Below are positions 1 to 7,035 of a stretch of 64,000 nucleotides of DNA, in pieces; the first letter of the stretch is position 1; every line of letters starts with the position of its first letter. The stretch is taken from contig NZ_FNEV01000003.1 of NCBI RefSeq assembly GCF_900100295.1, forward strand, positions 18,629 through 82,628, written 5' to 3'. The position numbers and the translations under genes are program-made. Source of the stretch: Salimicrobium halophilum (GTDB lineage Bacteria > Bacillota > Bacilli > Bacillales > Halobacillaceae). The notes under the pieces are model-generated. The model made no database searches. It saw nothing but the letters and a program-made list of their open reading frames with translations, and was not told the DNA's origin.

Positions 1-271
1 GCTCTCGCAGATCATCCCACACCCCTGTAGCGATGATCAATGTCGCACCGATCAATACCGGCCAAAAAATTGGAGTCGCCGGCATGAATAAGAAGTATCC
101 GATAATAAAACTGACGAATATTGCTAACCCGCCTAGACGCGGCATCAAAATTTTGTGGACTTTTCTTGCATCTGGTTTGTCAGTCGCTCCTATATATACA
201 GCCAGTTTTTTCACCAGCGGTGTTATAAAAATAGCTGCAATGAAGCAAAATAGTAAGGCCTTATATTCCAT
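1..271 (-). CDS. tagO: TagO-type undecaprenyl-phosphate GlcNAc-1-phosphate transferase, 5' part only
   Basis: Reading the minus strand from the ATG at 271 gives an open frame that leaves the window after 90 codons. It begins MEYKALLFCFIAAIFITPLV (first membrane helix) and continues with 'DKPDARKVHKILMPRLGG', the cytoplasmic motif of the MraY/WecA/TagO family, then a second helix and the acidic 'GVWDDLRE' segment. Family members move GlcNAc-1-P from UDP-GlcNAc to undecaprenyl phosphate at the inner face of the membrane, the first step of teichoic acid or secondary wall polymer synthesis. A strong GGAGGAGGG site lies just upstream of the ATG and an extended -10 promoter lies about 90 bases upstream. 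The 3' part is outside the window. The family call is firm. Whether it makes teichoic acid or an S-layer-binding polymer cannot be told. Confidence 0.88.
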   Translation of the reverse strand, partial: MEYKALLFCFIAAIFITPLVKKLAVYIGATDKPDARKVHKILMPRLGGLAIFVSFIIGYFLFMPATPIFWPVLIGATLIIATGVWDDLRE

Positions 272-361
272 CAAGACCCTCCTCCGTTTATTAGTGTCCC
301 CTCACCCTTGTCGAATACGCTGATGAATATTTTCCAATTTCAATTACACAAACTATTAAGA

Positions 362-370
362 TTATACCAC
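362..370 (-). promoter_or_regulatory. Extended -10 promoter for tagO
   Basis: On the minus strand TGGTATAAT gives a perfect -10 (TATAAT) with the TGn extension. No good -35 is present at 16-18 bases. It lies about 91 bases before the tagO start. The rest of 272-512 shows no gene. Confidence 0.5.
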
Positions 371-512
371 ATGTATCCCGGGGGTAGAAAAGATTTCTTT
401 AGTAATAGATAACCTAATCTCAAGACGTTAAACTAGTTCAATCGACACATAATGCAAATAATGACAACATATTCCTTGACCATTCGACATTTATTGCTTC
501 AGTTAATAGAAA

Positions 513-560
513 TAAAAAACTGCCCCTTATGGCCATCCACGATGACCATAGGGACAGTTA
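513..560 (-). terminator. Terminator of the amidase gene
   Basis: On the minus strand, just past the amidase stop, an AACTGTCCCTATGG arm pairs imperfectly with CCATAAGGGGCAGTT and is followed by a run of six Ts. This is a standard intrinsic terminator. Confidence 0.75.
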
Positions 561-564
561 ACCT

Positions 565-1758
565 TTAATTCACTTCCAGTTTATAATACTCTTCGATTCC
601 TCGTGTAACTGCTTCTGCGAAAAGTTCACGATAACGATCGGACATCAGTTTCGGATAATCCTCGGAGTTCGTGATGAACCCAAGTTCAACAAGTACCGCT
701 GGCAGGAATGTTTCACGGATAACATGGAAGTTTCCGTGTTTTCCTCCTCCGCGATCACTCATATTCGCCATCGCGACCAGTTGTTTCTGAATTTCTTTCG
801 CCAATAGGCAGCTCTGTGAAGCCGTAGATGTCCCGTCCTGATAACAGAACGTTTCAGATCCGTTTGCAGAACGGTAAGCTGCATTTGTGTGAATACTTAC
901 GAAAAGGTCGGCAAACCTCTCTTCTGAGAATTCCACACGTTCTGATAGCTCAAGGAATGTATCAGTGCTTCTCGTCATAATCGGGTCGGCACCACGAGCT
1001 TTCAGTTTGTCATAGATTCGCTTAGAAACGTCGAGGTTGATTTCTTTCTCCATACCCTGACGATCATTCGCTCCGCCATCATGGGCACCATGTCCAGGGT
1101 CAAGAACGATCACCTGATCCTGCAGAACACCGCCGCTTACGGCACGAAGCTTCATGTAGTTCTTGTGCAACCAAGCTTCCTGTCCATTATAATCTACTTT
1201 TGCCCAATAACCATCGTATCCGTAGATTTCTACGCGGTCCCCTTTCTTATAGGCACCAAGTCTTTCGGATGAGGAAGTTGCATCTTTACGGACATTCAAA
1301 GTATCCGATGTGACAGTTCCGAAAGCGACTACGTCGTCCCCCGGTTCAGGAATCGGGTTTAAGATTTCACGTTCTGTGGTAAACACTCTTTTGTAACGAT
1401 CTTTCATGTCTTTGCCATTTTTGAATTCGATTGTCTGACCTACGAAAAGTGTATAAGTCGATCCTCCGCGGTAGCCATCTTCAGGAGCTGGCACCACTAC
1501 GGTACTCCCATTTTCGACGTAAGGTTCAATACCGTCGACTTTTCCTACACCTTTCTCTTTCACTTCTATATTCCACTCATTCAGACTGTCCTCTTCAACT
1601 TCCATGTTGAAGTCGATCCTCCAGTCCTTATGTACACTCACATTTTCTGCTTTCTCTCCGACACTGATGAACTTGATTTCTTCCGCATTCACCGTCAGGG
1701 GCAGGATCATGAAAACCAGGAAACTAAGCAGCAATCCGACATTTGTTCTCGATGACAT
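565..1758 (-). CDS. Secreted N-acetylmuramoyl-L-alanine amidase with Ig-like and SH3b domains
   Basis: Wall hydrolase that cuts the bond between MurNAc and the stem peptide. A signal peptide (about residues 1-25, ending 'LTVNA') is followed by an SbsA/Big_5-like Ig module (about 33-133, 'WRIDFN' start), an SH3b domain (about 147-204, 'DTLNVRKDATSSSERLG') and an Amidase_3 catalytic domain (about 216-390). The zinc and catalytic residues are visible: His in 'DPGHGAHD', Glu in 'KEINLD', His in 'SIHTNA' and Glu in 'LVELGFITN'. An AGGAGG site sits 7 bases before the ATG. It stands alone between tagO and divergent secA2. The Ig module is the one shared by several other exported proteins here, but in this protein it is N-terminal. 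The amidase call is secure. Targeting by the Ig module is inference. Confidence 0.93.
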   Translation of the reverse strand: MSSRTNVGLLLSFLVFMILPLTVNAEEIKFISVGEKAENVSVHKDWRIDFNMEVEEDSLNEWNIEVKEKGVGKVDGIEPYVENGSTVVVPAPEDGYRGGSTYTLFVGQTIEFKNGKDMKDRYKRVFTTEREILNPIPEPGDDVVAFGTVTSDTLNVRKDATSSSERLGAYKKGDRVEIYGYDGYWAKVDYNGQEAWLHKNYMKLRAVSGGVLQDQVIVLDPGHGAHDGGANDRQGMEKEINLDVSKRIYDKLKARGADPIMTRSTDTFLELSERVEFSEERFADLFVSIHTNAAYRSANGSETFCYQDGTSTASQSCLLAKEIQKQLVAMANMSDRGGGKHGNFHVIRETFLPAVLVELGFITNSEDYPKLMSDRYRELFAEAVTRGIEEYYKLEVN

Positions 1759-1805
1759 CCAGGTTCCTCCTATTAAACATATTTTCTCTATTTTTCACTT
1801 TCTAA

Positions 1806-1814
1806 ATAATACCA
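1806..1814 (-). promoter_or_regulatory. Extended -10 promoter for the amidase gene
   Basis: The minus strand reads TGGTATTAT about 50 bases before the amidase ATG: a -10 with one mismatch and the TGn extension, but no recognisable -35. It resembles the tagO promoter. Confidence 0.4.
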
Positions 1815-1934
1815 TGAAGCCACTTTTATTTTCTACATTTTTCCCACAATATTATTCTAAATTAGGCAAAAAGATATACTTAGTTTTACAATTCGATTAC
1901 AAACCGCACGTTTTGAAAGTTTTTCCGAGATAAC

Positions 1935-1963
1935 TAGTCACTCTTTTCCCTTCATGCTAAAAT
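1935..1963 (+). promoter_or_regulatory. Likely promoter for secA2-slaP
   Basis: An extended -10 TGCTAAAAT (1955-1963) has a weak -35 TAGTCA (1935-1940) 17 bases upstream. It lies about 40 bases before the secA2 ATG, which has its own GGGGAG site at 1988-1993. Confidence 0.4.
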
Positions 1964-2002
1964 GATGGATAGTGACTTTACTAATCTGGGGAGCGTTTAC
2001 TT

Positions 2003-4390
2003 ATGATTGAAACGATTAAAAAGAGTCTTTTCGACAAGCACGAACGACAACTTAATAGATACAGGAAGATGGTCCAGGCTATCAATGCTAAAGAGCCGGA
2101 GGTGGAGAATCTCTCCGACGAAGAATTACAGCAAAAAACGGAAGAGTTTCGTTCTTCCATTGAAAACGGCGCGTCCATTTATGATATTCAGACAGAAGCA
2201 TTCGCCGTTGTACGGGAATCAGCACGAAGAGTGCTCGGTCTTCGACATTTCGATGTACAACTGATCGGTGGGCTTTCTATGACAGAAGGAAACATTGCTG
2301 AAATGGCGACTGGTGAAGGAAAAACATTAGTAGCTACCTTGCCAAGTTATCTAAGAGCCCTGGAAGGAAAAGGTGTACACGTTATTACAGTCAACGAATA
2401 TCTGGCAGAACGTGACTTCGAAACGATGAAACCATTATATGAGTTTCTTGGCCTGACCGTAGGGTTGAACATTCCACAAATATCACCGCAGCAGAAACAG
2501 GCAGCTTATAAGTCGGATATTACATATGGAATCGGAAATGAGTTCGGTTTCGATTTTCTTCGTGACAATATGGCACAACAGAAACAGCAGCAGGTTCAGC
2601 GTCCTTACCATTTTGCCATCGTTGATGAAGCAGATAGTGTATTGATTGATGAAGCGAAAACGCCACTCATTATTGCGGGGAAAACCATGGCCAGTGCGAA
2701 CCTCCACAAGGTATGTGCCAGTTTGGCCAAATCTTTCAAGGAGGATGAAGATTATACGTTCGATCGTGAAACAAAAGCTGTGAGCCTGACAGAAGATGGC
2801 ATTACTAAAGTCGAGCGTGCTTTTGGTATCGACAACCTCTTCGACCTGGAACATCAGACGCTCTATCACTACACCATTCAAGCCGTAAGAGCTCATGTCA
2901 TGTTTGAACGGGATGTGGATTACATTGTACACGAAGGCGAAGTGAAACTTGTAGACATGTTTACAGGTCGTACAATGGAAGGACGAACGCTATCCGATGG
3001 TCTTCATCAAGCTATTGAAGCAAAAGAAGGTCTTGAGATTACAGAAGAGAATAAAACACAAGCATCAGTGACTGTGCAAAACTATTTCCGTATGTATCCG
3101 GTCCTTTCTGGAATGACCGGCACCGCAAAAACGGAAGAGAAAGAGTTCCAGACCGTCTACGGCATGGATGTCATCCCTATCCCAAGAAATAAACCGTTGC
3201 AGAGAATCGATTACGATGATCTCGTGTTCGAAACGAAAGAACAGAAATACCATGCAATGGTCGAAGAAGTAAAGAATCGCCATTACAAAGGTCAGCCGAT
3301 CCTTATTGGTACTACTTCCATCCTTCAGTCGGAAAAAGTGGCTGAATACCTTGATGAGGAAGAGCTTCCTTATGAACTTCTGAACGCGAAAAGTGTGGAA
3401 CAGGAAATTCGTCTAATCTCCATGGCGGGACAGAAAAACACGGTCACTATTGCGACAAATATGGCCGGTCGTGGTACAGATATTATGCTTGGAGAAGGAG
3501 TAGCCGAAGTCGGTGGTCTCCACGTCTTAGGAACGGAACGGCACGAAGCTCGCCGGATCGACAATCAGTTGAAGGGCCGTTCTGGACGCCAGGGTGACCC
3601 TGGTTCCACCCAGTTCATCATTTCCATCGATGACGATATGATGCACCGTTATGCTTCTGATGAAGTGGAACGTAAGAAGAAGTCACTGAAAACGGACGAA
3701 GAAGGACTCGTGAAGAACAAAGATATCCATAAGTTCATTGATACTGTGCAGAAAATCAGTGAAGGAAGCAATTATAATATCCGGGAATTCACATTGAAAC
3801 TTGATGATGTGATCAACGACCAGCGTGAAGTCATTTATGAACTTCGTAACCGCTTGCTTCGCGACGAAGATACTATTTCTCATCTCATCCCGATGCTTGA
3901 TTCTTATACGGATGAATTAATAGAAAAGCATTGCCCGGATACTATAGCTCCTGATGATTGGCCAATAGCCGATATCGAGAACGAGTTGAATCGAATGATG
4001 CCAAGCATTCGTCTTCACATGACAGAGAAGAATTTTGAAGACATCGAAGAGGTGAAAGAGTTTGCCGCCCGTGCTGTAGAGAGCTATAAAGAGCAACTGG
4101 AACAGATAAAGAACAACACTATTCTTCAGTCGCGGCTGAGACTTGGAGCCGTTACGATCATGGACCAACTCTGGACACGACACTTGGAGATGATGAACCG
4201 TCTGAAAGAGGGTGTTGGTATCAGACAATACCAGCAGGAAGACCCGATTCGTCTATATCAAAATGATGGACTCGACATCTTCCAGCATACGTATTTTGAA
4301 ATGAAAAAAGGCATGTTAATGCACTTGGCTCAGCTGTTGGAAGGCCTATATAAAAAACAGGCAGCCAAAAAGAAAAAGGAGAATCAGTGA
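2003..4390 (+). CDS. secA2: SecA2, accessory Sec preprotein-translocase ATPase
   Basis: SecA-family motor that pushes preproteins through SecYEG using ATP. At 795 residues it is shorter than housekeeping Bacillus SecA and ends in a Lys-rich tail with no Cys-rich SEC-C zinc motif, as expected for SecA2. Walker A 'GEGKT' is at 104-108 and the Walker B 'DEAD' at 208-211. Downstream motifs include 'GMTGTAKTEEKEF', 'TNMAGRGTDI' and 'LKGRSGRQGDPG'. The stop overlaps the slaP ATG (TGATG), so the two are translationally coupled. In Bacillus anthracis SecA2 and SlaP export S-layer proteins. The same pairing here, next to a run of exported proteins, supports SecA2 over SecA1. The housekeeping secA should lie elsewhere next to prfB. 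Confidence 0.9.
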   Translation: MIETIKKSLFDKHERQLNRYRKMVQAINAKEPEVENLSDEELQQKTEEFRSSIENGASIYDIQTEAFAVVRESARRVLGLRHFDVQLIGGLSMTEGNIAEMATGEGKTLVATLPSYLRALEGKGVHVITVNEYLAERDFETMKPLYEFLGLTVGLNIPQISPQQKQAAYKSDITYGIGNEFGFDFLRDNMAQQKQQQVQRPYHFAIVDEADSVLIDEAKTPLIIAGKTMASANLHKVCASLAKSFKEDEDYTFDRETKAVSLTEDGITKVERAFGIDNLFDLEHQTLYHYTIQAVRAHVMFERDVDYIVHEGEVKLVDMFTGRTMEGRTLSDGLHQAIEAKEGLEITEENKTQASVTVQNYFRMYPVLSGMTGTAKTEEKEFQTVYGMDVIPIPRNKPLQRIDYDDLVFETKEQKYHAMVEEVKNRHYKGQPILIGTTSILQSEKVAEYLDEEELPYELLNAKSVEQEIRLISMAGQKNTVTIATNMAGRGTDIMLGEGVAEVGGLHVLGTERHEARRIDNQLKGRSGRQGDPGSTQFIISIDDDMMHRYASDEVERKKKSLKTDEEGLVKNKDIHKFIDTVQKISEGSNYNIREFTLKLDDVINDQREVIYELRNRLLRDEDTISHLIPMLDSYTDELIEKHCPDTIAPDDWPIADIENELNRMMPSIRLHMTEKNFEDIEEVKEFAARAVESYKEQLEQIKNNTILQSRLRLGAVTIMDQLWTRHLEMMNRLKEGVGIRQYQQEDPIRLYQNDGLDIFQHTYFEMKKGMLMHLAQLLEGLYKKQAAKKKKENQ

Positions 4391-5301
4391 TGCTCAACTT
4401 TTTTAAAAAAAACAAACAACAGGAGCAAAATCTGAGCAGTAAAAATGGAAACTCTACTATTGATGCTTCTGAACTATTCGATGATACACAGGAAGATCAT
4501 TCTGAAAGATTAGTAGAAACCCCTCTTTCTTTGCCACCTGAATGGAAAATTAGCGAAGAGGAGATCTACGTATTCAGATTCAAAAACAACGAAAATGAAC
4601 CGCTAAAACCGAATCAGGTTTCGTTGGCAGGCTATGAGATGGATAAATCAGGTGCCGATGTGAATGTCGGTGGATTCATTCGTCATTCCCTGCCGAAATC
4701 GATTTCTTTCAATGAGACGACAGTCGTACTTATGAATGAAGAAGGTCAGCGCCTTGCTCGAGCATCTTTTGATCTCAGCAAAGCTGGTGAACTTCCACCT
4801 GAATCTAGCCGTCCTCACCCATTCATTTTCCAGAAGAAAGACCTTCTTGTAGAGAAAGAAGAAATCCCTACCGAGGGATGGAAATTAGCCTTTGAGCTCA
4901 AGAAGAAACCGAAACATTCTCTGGATCTTCATGAAAGCTGGGAACAATCTATGGCTGATGAAGATGTTTCGCAGCTCGAGGAGTTCGTAAGTCGCTTGAA
5001 AGCACCGAAGCAAGGGGAAGTCAATTTCATGGGAGTCAAAGCCAAGCAGGCAGAAAACAATGACTTACACGTGACGATTCTTATAAGGAACGGAAGCGAA
5101 AAAAATATCGAACTGCAACAAGTCCCACTTCAGATTGAAGATAATTCCGGAGAAGTGATTGCTAAAGGAGGTTTCACATTAGAAGACTTTGAAGTGAAAT
5201 CCAACACTAGCAAACCTTGGACATTCATCTTTCCTGCTTCTCTCTTGCAAAAAGAACATCCAGATTTAAGCTCTTTCAAAGCTTATCCTATACAAAAATG
5301 A
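4390..5301 (+). CDS. slaP: SlaP, accessory Sec system S-layer assembly protein
   Basis: Cytoplasmic partner of SecA2 (303 residues, no signal peptide). It holds two copies of the SLAP-type domain: one at about 45-155 ('LSLPPEWKISEEEIYVFRF' ... 'RPHPFIFQKKDL') and one at about 165-300 ('EEIPTEGWKLAFELKKK' ... 'KPWTFIFPASLL'). Both copies share a W-K start, a central Gly/Phe-rich part and a closing 'P-W/F-x-FIF' strand. The ATG at 4390 overlaps the secA2 stop and has AAGGAG 8 bases upstream. A GTG three bases earlier is less well placed. Known work on the family in Bacillus anthracis ties it to efficient secretion of S-layer and S-layer-associated proteins. How it recognises cargo is not known from the sequence. 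Confidence 0.85.
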   Translation: MLNFFKKNKQQEQNLSSKNGNSTIDASELFDDTQEDHSERLVETPLSLPPEWKISEEEIYVFRFKNNENEPLKPNQVSLAGYEMDKSGADVNVGGFIRHSLPKSISFNETTVVLMNEEGQRLARASFDLSKAGELPPESSRPHPFIFQKKDLLVEKEEIPTEGWKLAFELKKKPKHSLDLHESWEQSMADEDVSQLEEFVSRLKAPKQGEVNFMGVKAKQAENNDLHVTILIRNGSEKNIELQQVPLQIEDNSGEVIAKGGFTLEDFEVKSNTSKPWTFIFPASLLQKEHPDLSSFKAYPIQK

Positions 5302-5328
5302 GAGGCGGGGTGATTCCCCGCCTCTCAT
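5298..5328. terminator. Bidirectional terminator between slaP and the RHH gene
   Basis: A 13-bp perfect GC-rich stem (ATGAGAGGCGGGG, loop TGATT) overlaps the slaP stop and the end of the convergent small gene. A T-run follows on the minus side and a shorter one on the plus side. Confidence 0.85.
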
Positions 5329-5540
5329 TTAGAATTTTGCTGTTCCAGATGAGTTTTTATAAGTTCATACATATTTACACTATAATTTCCTGAAGACTTC
5401 TCTGCTACGTCTACCTGATGAGTTAAGAAACTGGCTGCAAAAGATAAGTAAGCACTCTTACTGATCCCCAATTTTTTGGACCTCTCATCTATGGTATTAT
5501 ACAACTCTTCTTCCATACGTACGCTGACCTGTTTTTTCAT
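5325..5540 (-). CDS. Small ribbon-helix-helix-type DNA-binding protein
   Basis: 71 residues starting MKKQVSVRMEEELYNTIDER, followed by 'KKLGISKSAYLSFAASFL'. This is the beta-strand plus two-helix pattern of the CopG/Arc/MetJ RHH fold, with the basic-polar strand 'QVSVRMEEEL' that would read the major groove. It is transcribed opposite to slaP and divergently from the S41 protease gene, whose start is only about 80 bases away, so it may bind the shared intergenic region. No toxin partner is visible, so an antitoxin role is unlikely. The fold call is from pattern only. Confidence 0.65.
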   Translation of the reverse strand: MKKQVSVRMEEELYNTIDERSKKLGISKSAYLSFAASFLTHQVDVAEKSSGNYSVNMYELIKTHLEQQNSK

Positions 5541-5617
5541 GAATGGCTCAACCTCCCTTTTGTATCATAAAACTTTTACTTTTGATTGTAAAGATTCCCC
5601 GGAGAAAGGAAAATATC

Positions 5618-6955
5618 ATGCTTAAATCCCGAATTCCCCTTATATTGCTGTGCATCTTATTTCTCATTCCGTCCACGTTATCAGCTCAAACTGAGCAAGA
5701 TGCGAAACAATTCATTTCCGAAAACTATGTCGAAGAAATCTCCCCGGAACTTTTGGATCGACCGTTAGAAGAAATTCTTCAAAACCTGGATCGCTATTCA
5801 AGATACCTCACGAAGAAAGAGCTTGAACAAGTCTATAACTCTATCGATCAGGAACTTCAAGGGATTGGAATTACTTTGAAAAACAGAATTATCCAGGAGG
5901 TCCTCCCGGAATCTCCGGCATCTGAAAAAGGATTAAAGCCTGGAGACGAAATTATAGAAGTGAATGACATAGAGTTGACAACTGAAACGCCGGAAGAACT
6001 AATCACCATGCTTAAAGGGGAAAAAGGTACAACTGTCTCGTTGACCTTGAAGAGAAATGGAGACACCTATTCGACTACCTTAATAAGAAAAACCCTCACT
6101 TTGCCTTCTGTCACCTTCCATCGTCTTGCAGGCAACATCGGTCACTTGCGTATTCATACGTTCAGCCGGACCCTTGCCCAAGAAATCTCTTCCATTGTTA
6201 CTGAAGAAGAGGTCGAACACTGGCTGATCGATATCCGGAACAATGCGGGAGGATATGTCAGAACTGCTCGCCAAATTGCAGGTTTCTTTCCCCAGGTAGA
6301 GAATGCTGTTCAAATAAGAAACCATTCAACCACTGAGCTACTATCTTCCCTCCCTCAGAAAGAAACCTTTGAGGAATCGAGTTCACTATTGATAAATGGG
6401 GGAAGTGCCAGCGCCTCCGAAATCATGGCAGGTTTCTATAAAGATTATGAAGTCGGACCACTATATGGCTCCACAACTTACGGGAAAGGTCTTATGCAAA
6501 GACCTTATTATCTTGATAATGAAGATGGATTTTTACTATCCACTCATTATATAGAAAGCCCTTATGGTAAAAGATTTAATAATACAGGGATTGAACCCGA
6601 CCATGTTACTTACCTTCCTTTGATCGACTCTCATTATGAAGCACTAGAAACTGTCACTGATTATAGACCTTTTCCTGAGATGAACCAGGTCAGCCCTGAT
6701 AAGACATTCGAAATTCTACTGAATAAACAGGCGGACGTAATCTCTCTCACTAACCATACAACCCTATTCCAACTGGGAGGGGAAGAAGTTGAGTTCGACC
6801 TATCAGCATCCAGTGAAAATGAACACGCCTACGAATTGACTCCCTCCCTGCTCGTTCCAGGGTCAGAATACACTCTAGTCATCGAGGAAGGCTGGACATC
6901 TTCTGATGGAGACCAGGCACAACAAGGAGTAATCAAGCGATTCAACGTGAAATGA
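5618..6955 (+). CDS. Exported S41 (CtpA/Prc-like) PDZ protease with C-terminal Ig-like module
   Basis: Serine protease acting outside the membrane. The start is taken at the ATG at 5618 behind AGAAAGG. It gives a clean signal peptide (MLKSRIPLILLCILFL...LSA), which a longer upstream frame would spoil. A PDZ domain lies at about 75-160 ('GLKPGDEIIEVND') and the S41 core at about 165-345. Catalytic Ser265 lies in 'NGGSASASE' and Lys290 in 'TYGKG', 25 residues apart as in Prc. The last 85 residues are a divergent Ig-like module ending 'FNVK'. It opens the exported-protein run after slaP and could process exported or surface proteins. A terminator overlaps its stop codon, so transcription mostly ends here. 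Substrate is unknown. Confidence 0.88.
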   Translation: MLKSRIPLILLCILFLIPSTLSAQTEQDAKQFISENYVEEISPELLDRPLEEILQNLDRYSRYLTKKELEQVYNSIDQELQGIGITLKNRIIQEVLPESPASEKGLKPGDEIIEVNDIELTTETPEELITMLKGEKGTTVSLTLKRNGDTYSTTLIRKTLTLPSVTFHRLAGNIGHLRIHTFSRTLAQEISSIVTEEEVEHWLIDIRNNAGGYVRTARQIAGFFPQVENAVQIRNHSTTELLSSLPQKETFEESSSLLINGGSASASEIMAGFYKDYEVGPLYGSTTYGKGLMQRPYYLDNEDGFLLSTHYIESPYGKRFNNTGIEPDHVTYLPLIDSHYEALETVTDYRPFPEMNQVSPDKTFEILLNKQADVISLTNHTTLFQLGGEEVEFDLSASSENEHAYELTPSLLVPGSEYTLVIEEGWTSSDGDQAQQGVIKRFNVK

Positions 6956-6991
6956 AACATGGAATTCCCATCGTTTCATTTCATTTTTTTT
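6949..6991 (+). terminator. Terminator overlapping the S41 protease stop codon
   Basis: GAAATGAAAC (6949-6958) pairs exactly with GTTTCATTTC (6973-6982), and eight Ts follow. The hairpin begins before the TGA at 6953. It also lies inside the region an ATG at 6952 would use as coding, which argues that the next gene starts at the TTG at 7036. Confidence 0.85.
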
Positions 6992-7035
6992 ATGCCGATA
7001 ATAAAAGAAGGAATTATTGTAGGAGGCGACGATCA

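Noticed and set aside
2003..4390. Housekeeping SecA
   Set aside because: Length, missing zinc tail and the coupled slaP gene point to SecA2.
5325..5540. Antitoxin of a toxin-antitoxin pair
   Set aside because: No toxin gene is adjacent. The neighbours are slaP and the protease.
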